Origin: an uncultured Selenomonadales bacterium
GTDB taxonomy: Bacteria; Bacillota; Negativicutes; Selenomonadales; Selenomonadaceae
NCBI GenBank assembly: GCA_937915725.1
Contig: CALGGV010000292.1
Coordinates: forward strand, 1 to 5,723
Reading direction: 5' to 3'
DNA length: 5,723 nt
The position numbers were made by a program, and so were the translations under genes. The stretch's first letter is position 1. Each line of letters opens with the position of its first letter. Positions 1-5,518 of the stretch are shown here, piece after piece. The notes below the pieces were generated by a model. The model saw nothing but the letters and a program-made list of their open reading frames with translations. It did no database searches and had not been told where the DNA came from.

Positions 1-8
1 TGACAGAA

Positions 9-25
9 TTAGGTATGATAACTAA
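9..25 (-). repeat. Junction palindrome, copy A
   Basis: Coding strand TTAGTTATCATACCTAA, identical to copy D. It lies about 100 nt after the adhesin stop, presumably in the leader of the next leftward gene outside the window. ACCGACG follows 5 nt away on the + side (31-37). Confidence 0.7.
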
Positions 26-70
26 TTATGCGTCGGTGATATTTTTGGATTCAGATTGAAATACTATGTG

Positions 71-115
71 AAAAAAATAACATGGGAATGAATATGATAT
101 GAAAGGTGTTATTTT
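71..115 (-). terminator. Weak AU-rich hairpin after the adhesin gene
   Basis: AAAATAACA (74-82) and TGTTATTTT (107-115) form a perfect 9-bp stem with a 24-nt loop. It starts 10 nt after the adhesin stop and is followed leftward by UUU (73-71). The stem has only two G-C-containing positions and the loop is long, so termination would be weak at best. Confidence 0.3.
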
Positions 116-124
116 CAAATTAAA

Positions 125-1969
125 TTAACCGACGAATACGCCATTTTTGAGAATATCATTTATCATATTTACTTCAGAATTTGTTATAAAATCATGTGAG
201 ATAATTAACTGCACGTCGGTACATTTGAAATAGCCGTGAATATCACTGATTTTGCACCAGCGGTAGACGCCGTAACCGAAAATATTTTCAGAATTATTTC
301 CGTATGGAATATCAGTGGTAAGTTGTATCGTCGGTGTAAGACTGCCCAAATAGGCGGTACTTTGATATAAATCGTGGTTGACGCCGGTTTGAAAATTATT
401 CACCATATACGGAATATCAAAACCGCCGTAACCTTCAAATTGATACATTTCGCCGCGTGCGTCGGTGGACAAAATGGCAAGAATATTGCCGGTAACAATA
501 TTGGCTTTATATGTGAGATTGACATTGCTATTCATAATATCTTTTGTGTCAATGGATTGAAACCCTATGAAGGGCAAATAAAGCCGCGTTGACGTGTATT
601 GATAATCGAAAATGTTGTGGTACAATTCTGGCACGTTGACAGTACCGCAATTCGCGTAAACAAAGGCGTCGGTGGTAGCATTAGTTAAAATTGGTGTACG
701 GTAATAGGCAAGTGTCAAATAATCAGTGTACAGGGCGGGAATGTTGAAATACATTTTGTGAACTTTGTAAAGATATTGAAACATGTCAACATAGCCATTA
801 TCTGAATTTGTAAACCTGTATCGACTAAGAGTTTGCATTTGTTCCAATGTAGGCAGGTAAATATTAACAAAGCCGTAAGAGATTGTTGGTGCAGGTATTG
901 GTGAGCTATCGTAAATGGCGGTTGCATACAAGTGCAAATTATGAGTGCTAGCGTTGGTATCACTTGCAGTATCAAAAGTGTAGACTGAATCAGAAATTTT
1001 GGTGAAATAAAAAATATCGTCAACATTGCCAATTTTATAATACGGCGGATTTGCACTGCTGAATTTGTAATGAGAATCAGCGGTAACCGTGAAAGTAATA
1101 TTCGGCGTGTAATTTGTGTTATAAATGGCGGGTGTTACACTGCAGTTTGAAAGTGTATAATCAATGGTGTATCTACCGACGCCGCCCGCAACGCCTGTAA
1201 TTACGGTATCAGATTGAACAGTGAAACTTGCACAAGTGTACTGATAATCTGTAACACGTGTAAAAGTACCGTTAGTTATCGTCGGTGATTCAGTGAAAAT
1301 CAGCGGTGTATTTGCAGTACTAGAATCGCCCGTAAGAGTGAAAGAAATTGTTGTATTCGGTGCAACGCTGGTTTCAGTAAAATTTGAAGTGCAATTTGTG
1401 AGATTGCAGGTAATATCATATGCGCCGCGAATAGCGGTTGCGTCAATGGTGATTGTGCCGCTTGAAGGCGCGGTTATAGTATCACTGTAGACAGAATCAC
1501 TAACACGCTGAAATACGTCGGTAGTAGAATTTATTGTGTATGAAGGTGTTGAATTGAAGGTGAAATTATAATCAGCAGTAAGGATAAAATCTACACTGGT
1601 ATTGGCAGGTATTGAAGTATCACTAAAACTTGAAGTGCAATTTGTGAGATTTTGAGTTACAGGAATATTTTCTTGTACGGTAGGATAAGCGTGCACTCTC
1701 ATTGTGGCGGTAGTAGGATAATCCTTCATTTGGGTTGTCATACGCAACTGTTTAACAACACCGTCAACAGTTACATATCTGTTATCAGCTGGCACCCACG
1801 TTGAAGAATCAGCGTATTCGAGGCAGTTTGCAGAATCACCGACGATAAATTGATAGCCGTCATTTGCCGTAAACGTTATAAGTAAATTATAATCAACGTA
1901 AGCGTAATAGGTAGGTGTAGTTGCGTTTGTTACGTCATAAGACAGGGTTAATCTGGTATCACTTGCCAT
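125..1969 (-). CDS. Tail knob/adhesin with Ig-like repeats and gp9-like C-terminal domain
   Basis: Probable distal tail protein that meets the host surface; 614 residues, ATG with AAGGTGATT 2 nt upstream. The N-terminal half (about 5-352) holds four Thr/Ser/Asn-rich beta-type repeats of roughly 80-90 residues. Three open with NLTNCTS, NLTNCTS and TLSNCS (near 107, 189 and 272) followed by an F-x-L-T-(A/G)-D strand; the first is more divergent (ITFTANDGYQF). The C-terminal half (about 363-614) is globular and aromatic-rich (LPFIGFQSIDTKDIM near 465-479, LTYKANIVTGNILAIL near 485-500). It ends in HDFITNSEVNMINDILKNGV, like the phi29 gp9 end (GDINNNDLQEIRTIFDNGI). No catalytic motif, collagen repeat or depolymerase signature is visible. 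With the preceding small gene it seems to make a split, adhesin-bearing tail knob. Receptor binding is inferred. Confidence 0.65.
   Translation of the reverse strand: MASDTRLTLSYDVTNATTPTYYAYVDYNLLITFTANDGYQFIVGDSANCLEYADSSTWVPADNRYVTVDGVVKQLRMTTQMKDYPTTATMRVHAYPTVQENIPVTQNLTNCTSSFSDTSIPANTSVDFILTADYNFTFNSTPSYTINSTTDVFQRVSDSVYSDTITAPSSGTITIDATAIRGAYDITCNLTNCTSNFTETSVAPNTTISFTLTGDSSTANTPLIFTESPTITNGTFTRVTDYQYTCASFTVQSDTVITGVAGGVGRYTIDYTLSNCSVTPAIYNTNYTPNITFTVTADSHYKFSSANPPYYKIGNVDDIFYFTKISDSVYTFDTASDTNASTHNLHLYATAIYDSSPIPAPTISYGFVNIYLPTLEQMQTLSRYRFTNSDNGYVDMFQYLYKVHKMYFNIPALYTDYLTLAYYRTPILTNATTDAFVYANCGTVNVPELYHNIFDYQYTSTRLYLPFIGFQSIDTKDIMNSNVNLTYKANIVTGNILAILSTDARGEMYQFEGYGGFDIPYMVNNFQTGVNHDLYQSTAYLGSLTPTIQLTTDIPYGNNSENIFGYGVYRWCKISDIHGYFKCTDVQLIISHDFITNSEVNMINDILKNGVFVG
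1384..1651 (-). repeat. 22-bp direct repeat within the adhesin gene
   Basis: The segments 1384-1405 and 1630-1651 are identical over 22 bp (core TTGAAGTGCAATTTGTGAG) and are 246 bp (82 codons) apart. They encode the NLTNCTS openings of two neighbouring Ig-like repeats, which suggests a fairly recent duplication or sequence exchange between repeats. Confidence 0.8.
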
Positions 1970-1987
1970 TTAATCACCTTCAATCTT

Positions 1988-2003
1988 TTAGGTACGTAAC
2001 TAA
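1988..2003 (-). repeat. Junction palindrome, copy B
   Basis: Coding strand TTAGTTACGTACCTAA, 16 bp. It contains the TAG stop of the short tail protein and ends 7 nt before the adhesin Shine-Dalgarno. Confidence 0.75.
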
Positions 2004-2434
2004 TTTGCGTTGTAATATGCGGCGGTAACCATAACCAGGGCGCCTTCAGAATTGAAAGGATTATTGAAACTGTACTTGCGAGACGTGGTACGTGATTCAG
2101 CCTGCAAGCCGCCGTTGTAGTATGGATTGTATTCTGTAGACTGGTTTATTAGTGCATATGAATTTAGCACGTCGGTACGGTAGGTATAAAGCACGTCGAT
2201 TGTGCACTTGATAATTGTAGTGTTACCGTGAATTACAATATTTTCAATGAAATAATAGCGCTGAAATGCTGGTATGTAGCAGTAATTATAAGCAGTGTAT
2301 ATTCCGTGTAAAATTATAACGGGAAATTCAACGTCGGTACTATCGTGCAAATGCCCGCTGATATTTACAGGTGAGATTATATTTTTATTTATGGTATTGT
2401 TTGCACTTGTGTTTTTGTACAGGGTGATATTCAC
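2000..2434 (-). CDS. Short tail protein matching the N-terminal part of phi29 gp9 tail knob
   Basis: The protein has 144 residues from a GTG at 2434, with AAGGTG 6 nt upstream. Residues 49-90 (YNYCYIPAFQRYYFIENIVI ... CTIDVLYTYRTDVL) follow the phi29 gp9 stretch YNASYIMF ... WFYAFVTELEY ... HFEIDVLQTWMFNI as I recall it. The segment near 130-138 (EGALVMVTA) matches the next gp9 strand (DDMMFLVVIS). It therefore covers only about the first quarter of the 599-residue tail knob. Another gene, 30 bp away, carries gp9-like C-terminal features. The upstream frame is open to a TTG at 2524, but those codons run through a terminator hairpin and lack a Shine-Dalgarno. The TAG stop lies inside a palindrome. 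It could be a free-standing tail-tube or tail-tip subunit. The family is probable and the exact role inferred. Confidence 0.7.
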   Translation of the reverse strand: MNITLYKNTSANNTINKNIISPVNISGHLHDSTDVEFPVIILHGIYTAYNYCYIPAFQRYYFIENIVIHGNTTIIKCTIDVLYTYRTDVLNSYALINQSTEYNPYYNGGLQAESRTTSRKYSFNNPFNSEGALVMVTAAYYNAN

Positions 2435-2440
2435 AACTGG

Positions 2441-2446
2441 CACCTT
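2441..2446 (-). promoter_or_regulatory. Shine-Dalgarno that sets the short tail protein start
   Basis: AAGGTG on the - strand, 6 nt before GTG 2434 and just downstream of the terminator U-tract. ATG at 2449 has only a weak site. Confidence 0.6.
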
Positions 2447-2460
2447 CATTTCTTGCAAGC

Positions 2461-2487
2461 AAAAAAGCGGCGATACGCAACCGCCGC
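2461..2487 (-). terminator. Intrinsic terminator/attenuator in the tail-gene leader
   Basis: Read leftward: GCGGCG (2487-2482), 9-nt loop, CGCCGC (2472-2467), then six U (2466-2461). The 6-bp stem is all G-C and stands out in an AT-rich region. It lies between the internal promoter and the GTG start at 2434, so it can act on transcripts from the capsid gene as well as on those from the internal promoter. Confidence 0.75.
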
Positions 2488-2525
2488 CCCGCGTAAAGAA
2501 AGAACGCATAAGCTTATTAAACAAT
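2461..2525 (-). ncRNA. Candidate 65-nt short RNA
   Basis: A transcript from the promoter at 2532-2560 stopping at the U-tract would be about 65 nt. It contains a self-complementary AUAAGCUUAU, a possible small hairpin GCGU/ACGC with a 9-nt loop, and the terminator hairpin. No Shine-Dalgarno precedes its ATG at 2509. It could be only an attenuated leader. No similarity to phi29 pRNA is claimed. Confidence 0.3.
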
Positions 2526-2571
2526 CAGCTTATTATACCTAATCAGCGCTAATCTGTCAACGGGGCGGCGG
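2481..2571 (-). promoter_or_regulatory. 11-bp GC inverted repeat, candidate antiterminator
   Basis: CCGCCGCCCCG at 2481-2491 and CGGGGCGGCGG at 2561-2571 (+ strand) are exact reverse complements, 69 nt apart. The first arm contains the 5' half of the terminator stem (2482-2487); the second lies just upstream of the internal promoter's -35. Only RNA started upstream of 2571 carries both arms, so only read-through RNA could form the long stem and block the terminator. Pairing is seen in the sequence; the function is inferred. Confidence 0.55.
2532..2560 (-). promoter_or_regulatory. Internal leftward promoter before the short tail gene
   Basis: On the - strand TTGACA (2560-2555), 17-bp spacer, TATAAT (2537-2532), a perfect consensus. 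The start is expected near 2525. The spacer ends in TTAGG, so TTAGGTAT (a palindrome half-site) overlaps the -10. A terminator at 2461-2487 lies only about 40 nt downstream of the start, before any well-supported translation start. Confidence 0.75.
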
Positions 2572-2594
2572 GAAATATTTTACGTGCGTCGGTG

Positions 2595-2611
2595 TTAGGT
2601 ATGATACCTAA
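2595..2611 (-). repeat. Junction palindrome, copy C (perfect)
   Basis: TTAGGTATGATACCTAA, a perfect 8+1+8 palindrome, followed directly by TTAGG (2612-2616) so that CCTAATTAGG forms a second, overlapping palindrome. The capsid stop codon lies in this cluster, and ACCGACG (2587-2593) lies 1 nt away. Confidence 0.8.
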
Positions 2612-3769
2612 TTAGGCAAGAAAAAACACCACGAAATTTTCATTGAAGTCATTGAAGTAACCGGCGTCGAATTTGAAGAAATGGTTGTAAAATTCGGCTT
2701 TAGGGTTGTAGCTGGTAGTAACACGCCTGTCAAGGTTTGAAACGCCTAAAGAATCTCTATCGAACATGATACCGACGATACCGCCCGCCGTAACCGTATT
2801 TCCGCTGGCAGTTTTGACGTTGATTGAACTGATTGAATTAAAAGAATAATCCGTACCACTGCCCTGCCAATAGGGTACTGTTTCAGCGGCAGGCAACATA
2901 ACGAATTTTTCATTTTGGGTATCAGCGGTAAGGTAAACATTCGCGGCGGCTTTAAAATCCGAAAGTAAAACCACATGTAGCATATCAGCGGGCGTGAAAC
3001 GTGCTTGCTCTCCAATGTTGAACAGCGTCGAAATTTTCTTAAGCCTATCGCTGTAAAGATTGAGACGCTTGACGCAATAGCGGATAAATTCTTTGTCGGT
3101 AAGTGCCAGCGTCGGTGTAAGCGTATTTTCGCCTGTAAGCTGTTTGTATTCGTAAAGCAGATTTACCGCCTTCATTTTGCTAGACGCCGAATGGGAATTT
3201 GTGCCGTATTCAGCGTGAAATGTTTCAGCTATCATGTTATTGATTGTACGCATAATGAGACTGTCAATTTTAACCGTGAGACTTTTGTCAATGGCGCCGT
3301 GAATCATAGAAATAAAGCCGTTAAGTTGTGCAGGCGAATTAAAACTTTCCTTGACTTGACGTTCGGTGAATGACATGTCAATTTCAAAGGTAACTTTGCT
3401 GTTGAAGAATTTGGCGGTAACATTCGGCTTGTGAAAAACATTTGGGGAATAATCCTGCCCATGTACCAAATTCCAACTGTCATTTTCGGTTGCGGCGGGC
3501 AATTCGGCAGAAATTTTTTCAAGCACGCTGCCAAATTCCCAATTATCCATAAGTACCGACGGGGCGCCGCCGCTGTATGCACGGTTGACGAAAATCACCC
3601 TGCCAATGTGGTTGACAAGGGATTTAACGTAATTGTCAATCTGATTTGCGCCGAATACTGCAGTGCCAATGTCAACGATATTGGATAAATCTTCATTAAC
3701 AACGGTATCACTGCCCAAAATTTCGCCGGTGATTGTGTTGACAAGTGAATAAATCTGTTGCACCTGCAA
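2612..3769 (-). CDS. Major capsid protein, phi29 gp8-like (HK97 fold)
   Basis: Main shell protein. Near residues 33-61 the pattern DIGTAVFGANQIDNYVKSLV followed by NHIGRVIF parallels phi29 gp8 ([20 protein letters not shown] then DRIGLVVI). The C-terminal block MFDRDSL ... RRVTTSYNPKAEFYNHFFKF parallels gp8 [26 protein letters not shown]. It ends at that block (385 residues against 448 in gp8), so the C-terminal Ig-like (BIG2) domain of gp8 is absent. The start is uncertain. TTG at 3769 lies 6 nt after AAGGAAGTG and is preferred; GTG at 3778 is inside that Shine-Dalgarno and GTG at 3763 is rather far from it. A palindrome lies in the 44-nt gap after the lower collar. The TAA stop (2612-2614) abuts another palindrome. 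No scaffold (gp7-like) gene is visible here. Confidence 0.85.
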   Translation of the reverse strand: MQVQQIYSLVNTITGEILGSDTVVNEDLSNIVDIGTAVFGANQIDNYVKSLVNHIGRVIFVNRAYSGGAPSVLMDNWEFGSVLEKISAELPAATENDSWNLVHGQDYSPNVFHKPNVTAKFFNSKVTFEIDMSFTERQVKESFNSPAQLNGFISMIHGAIDKSLTVKIDSLIMRTINNMIAETFHAEYGTNSHSASSKMKAVNLLYEYKQLTGENTLTPTLALTDKEFIRYCVKRLNLYSDRLKKISTLFNIGEQARFTPADMLHVVLLSDFKAAANVYLTADTQNEKFVMLPAAETVPYWQGSGTDYSFNSISSINVKTASGNTVTAGGIVGIMFDRDSLGVSNLDRRVTTSYNPKAEFYNHFFKFDAGYFNDFNENFVVFFLA

Positions 3770-3775
3770 AGTAAA

Positions 3776-3784
3776 CACTTCCTT
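3776..3784 (-). promoter_or_regulatory. Shine-Dalgarno of the capsid gene
   Basis: AAGGAAGTG on the - strand, one mismatch from AAGGAGGTG, 6 nt before TTG 3769. It includes the in-frame GTG at 3778, which makes that start unlikely. Confidence 0.5.
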
Positions 3785-3787
3785 TCG

Positions 3788-3804
3788 TTAGGTATGATAA
3801 CTAA
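3788..3804 (-). repeat. Junction palindrome, copy D
   Basis: Coding strand TTAGTTATCATACCTAA. It fills most of the short gap between the lower collar stop and the capsid Shine-Dalgarno and ends 3 nt before the latter. Confidence 0.75.
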
Positions 3805-3813
3805 TTGTGAGAC

Positions 3814-4398
3814 TTAATAAATTGGAAGGCAGATAAAGCCAATGGTATCACGAATGATAATATCCTTAATGTCGGTAGACGCGCGCAAGGCAATTTCGCG
3901 CCGAATGTATTCTTGAATAGGCGTCTTACCGACGATACCTTCTTTTTGGGTTGTGAGATTATGTGAGATTGAACTTGTGTTGGTAGAATTAGCGTCGGTG
4001 GTGGTTTTGTTGTCATTAATATAATCGTCGGTGGTAGTGTCAAATGCGGTAACCTTGTCAATTATGACATTGCCGGAATTTGAAATGGTGGTATCACTGG
4101 TTGCACGTGATTCAGTACCCAAAATCCTGTAATCAGTCAACGGGTTGTATTCAATCTGCAAGGTTGCGCTGATTTTATTCCATACGTCGGTAAACCTGTT
4201 TTGAATTAGCATACCCAAAATTTCATACGGATATTCGGCGTCGGTGAAAAGACTTTCGACAAAAGGTGCAAGCCATTTTTCGCCACAAAGCGTCATAAAG
4301 GTAAAACTGTAATATTCGTCGGTAGTATCAATCAGCGGTGTTGACACGTACATTAGCGGATTGACACTGTAGCTGAATTTATCCTTGTATTTTATCAC
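3814..4398 (-). CDS. Lower collar protein, phi29 gp11-like
   Basis: Connects the portal to the tail knob. With the GTG start at 4398 the protein has 194 residues, shorter than phi29 gp11 (293). Recognisable parts are an N-terminal domain (FMTLCGEKWLAPF ... NRFTDVWNKISATLQIEYNPLTDY, ending near residue 90), a Thr/Asp/Asn/Ser-rich low-complexity linker (about 96-152), and a C-terminal segment (EGIVGKTPIQEYIRREIALR at 153-172, ending GFICLPIY). The layout YNPxxxY, then linker, then G-x-x-G-x-T-x-x-x-x-I-x-x-E-I-x-x-R is typical of lower-collar homologues in small gut podoviruses. The frame is open to 4491, but GTG at 4398 has a strong Shine-Dalgarno (GGCGGTGAT, 4-nt spacer) resembling the portal's, so I prefer it; ATG at 4416 has none. 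It overlaps the portal by 20 nt, which suggests translational coupling. Confidence 0.8.
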   Translation of the reverse strand: MIKYKDKFSYSVNPLMYVSTPLIDTTDEYYSFTFMTLCGEKWLAPFVESLFTDAEYPYEILGMLIQNRFTDVWNKISATLQIEYNPLTDYRILGTESRATSDTTISNSGNVIIDKVTAFDTTTDDYINDNKTTTDANSTNTSSISHNLTTQKEGIVGKTPIQEYIRREIALRASTDIKDIIIRDTIGFICLPIY

Positions 4399-5329
4399 TG
4401 GTATCACCGCCCGCATTAGGTATGTAACTAATTTCGGATTTTGATTCTGGCAAGGGTTGTTGAAAAATTTCCTGTTCACGCTGATTTTCAAGCTGGTTTG
4501 TCAACCACGTCGAATTGAACTGCACGTCGGTAGACAGGTTAAACATTTGATTGAACTTGTTCAAGGCGCGCTTGCGATTTTCGTAAAAGTTATCAACCAG
4601 CGGTAGTAGAAAATCATCGTTTAGTTGCGCTTCAAAGCTAGAAATGACTGTACGTTTTAAATTTGGGTTGTAGTCAATACCTAATTCGTGAAACATTGAC
4701 GCTTTTAGGTATTGTTCAGTTTCAAGCAACTGCCTAAGTGGCAAGCCGGTTGACACGTCGAAAGACTTGATACCGTCAAAAAAAGGTTGTTCACCAATAG
4801 CGCTTAATTCGCCGTCAACCAGTTTACGCAAAAAAATATCAGCGCTAGCCTTTGTTTTATCGTCATTTGCTGAAATGATTGACAGGGCGCGGGCGTTAAT
4901 TATCGCCTGCCGTATTGAAATGTGATTCTCTACAAGCAATGCGCAATATTTCCGTAGCAATGGAATAATACCGACGCCGAATGTATCATTTTTAATCCAT
5001 ACACCGTCAACGTCGATTTTGAATGCTTGTGAGATATTCAGCGCGGTGTTGGTTACGAAATATTCTGTAGGGTTATCGTATTCGTCATATTCGGCGCAAG
5101 CGTGCCCATGAAGGGCGTAAAATTTACCACCTACCGACGTAAGGAAACTATCACCATACATTTGAAGTTGCAATTCCAATTCAGCTGCAGGGATTGATTC
5201 TGGCAAGCCGGAATATTTGAACATTGCTTGCATACGATTCAACATATAATAAATCTCATTTGCGCAGGCGGATGTTTTGTCGGTAATAATTTTTTCAATT
5301 TCAGCAAATTTTTTATTATTGGGTTTCAC
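4379..5329 (-). CDS. Portal / upper collar connector protein, phi29 gp10-like
   Basis: Forms the dodecameric connector at the capsid vertex through which DNA is packaged and ejected. The 316 residues are close to phi29 gp10 (309). The helical stretch near residues 213-270 (FHELGIDYNPN, then LVDNFYENRKRALNKFNQMF, then STDVQF) follows the gp10 pattern FLGIKNANLEKKER ... SREEACEKINELYGLNVKVKF as I recall it. The C-terminus (about 271-316) is polar and Gln/Glu-rich, as in gp10. I chose GTG at 5329 because AGGTGATT ends 3 nt before it; a GTG at 5338 lies inside that Shine-Dalgarno. It is the first gene after the leftward promoter at 5461-5489. Its last 20 nt overlap the lower collar gene, and its codons for EISYIPN contain one of the six palindromes. 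The family call is from memory, without a search. Confidence 0.85.
   Translation of the reverse strand: MKPNNKKFAEIEKIITDKTSACANEIYYMLNRMQAMFKYSGLPESIPAAELELQLQMYGDSFLTSVGGKFYALHGHACAEYDEYDNPTEYFVTNTALNISQAFKIDVDGVWIKNDTFGVGIIPLLRKYCALLVENHISIRQAIINARALSIISANDDKTKASADIFLRKLVDGELSAIGEQPFFDGIKSFDVSTGLPLRQLLETEQYLKASMFHELGIDYNPNLKRTVISSFEAQLNDDFLLPLVDNFYENRKRALNKFNQMFNLSTDVQFNSTWLTNQLENQREQEIFQQPLPESKSEISYIPNAGGDTSDKIQG
4403..4411 (-). promoter_or_regulatory. Shine-Dalgarno that sets the lower collar start
   Basis: GGCGGTGAT on the - strand, 4 nt before GTG 4398 and inside the last codons of the portal gene. The context GGTGATACCAGTG resembles the portal's GGTGATTCAAGTG and argues against starts at 4416 or 4491. 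Confidence 0.65.
4416..4431 (-). repeat. Junction palindrome, copy E
   Basis: Coding strand TTAGTTACATACCTAA, 16 bp, inside the portal C-terminal codons (EISYIPN) and just before the lower collar Shine-Dalgarno. The position at a gene junction is kept even though the genes overlap. Confidence 0.75.
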
Positions 5330-5333
5330 TTGA

Positions 5334-5340
5334 ATCACCT
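5334..5340 (-). promoter_or_regulatory. Shine-Dalgarno that sets the portal start
   Basis: AGGTGAT on the - strand, 4 nt before GTG 5329. Because it covers the in-frame GTG at 5338, it favours the shorter portal protein. Confidence 0.7.
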
Positions 5341-5369
5341 GCCGACGAAAATTTAGTTGCGATTAGGGC

Positions 5370-5398
5370 TTGACATTAGGTAAAATTAGGATTATAAT
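5370..5398 (+). promoter_or_regulatory. Rightward sigma70/sigma-A promoter
   Basis: TTGACA (5370-5375) and TATAAT (5393-5398) with a 17-bp spacer, a perfect consensus. The start site should be near 5405, giving a leader of about 114 nt to ATG 5519. The spacer holds TTAGGTA and a second TTAGG, half-sites of the palindrome found at gene junctions, so a phage regulator could act here. Confidence 0.8.
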
Positions 5399-5460
5399 TA
5401 GCGCAAGCTTGAAGGGAAAAACCGAAAGTGAATGTTAGAAAGTTGATAAAATCCAAACTA

Positions 5461-5489
5461 ATTATACCAGTGTCAAGGGTTGAAGTCAA
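5461..5489 (-). promoter_or_regulatory. Leftward promoter of the virion gene operon
   Basis: On the - strand TTGACT (5489-5484), 17-bp spacer, TATAAT (5466-5461), with an extended -10 (TGG directly before TATAAT). The start should be near 5454, about 125 nt before the portal start, making this the likely promoter of the whole leftward operon. It faces the rightward promoter at 5370-5398. TTAG follows its -10 directly. Confidence 0.8.
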
Positions 5490-5518
5490 CAGGTTAGAAA
5501 GAAAGTAGGCTTATTAAA

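Noticed and set aside
1..28. A rightward promoter at the left edge (TGACA followed by TAATTA).
   Set aside because: The -10 is poor, the -35 is cut by the window edge, and the region is better explained by the palindrome.
2435..2524. N-terminal extension of the short tail protein to TTG 2524.
   Set aside because: The codons cover the terminator hairpin, encode an atypical Gly/Phe/Cys-rich stretch and have no ribosome site. GTG 2434 has a good one and starts where gp9-like sequence begins.
3005..3373. Open rightward frame of 122 codons antisense to the capsid gene.
   Set aside because: It is Cys/Arg/Phe-rich and lacks a ribosome site or promoter. It and the similar frames at 374-592, 1293-1490, 2295-2552 and 3431-3688 lie opposite convincing genes.
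957..4404. The 7-mer GTATCAC, about eight copies on the + strand.
   Set aside because: All copies seen lie in the coding sense of the leftward genes, many as Ser-Asp-Thr codons or at Shine-Dalgarno sequences, so codon use may explain them.
4399..4491. Lower collar start at 4491 or 4416.
   Set aside because: It would overlap the portal gene by up to 113 nt and neither start has a Shine-Dalgarno, unlike GTG 4398.
125..5329. An alternative genetic code, because no gene here ends in TGA.
   Set aside because: Five stops are too few to judge; there are no in-frame stops to read through, and the families' tryptophans are TGG where checked.
5428..5508. A 26-codon frame (GTG to TAG) in the leader of the rightward gene, rich in Lys/Arg/Val.
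   Set aside because: The only Shine-Dalgarno-like sequence (GAAGGG) is about 12 nt away, and the codons run straight through the leftward promoter, so the frame is probably chance.
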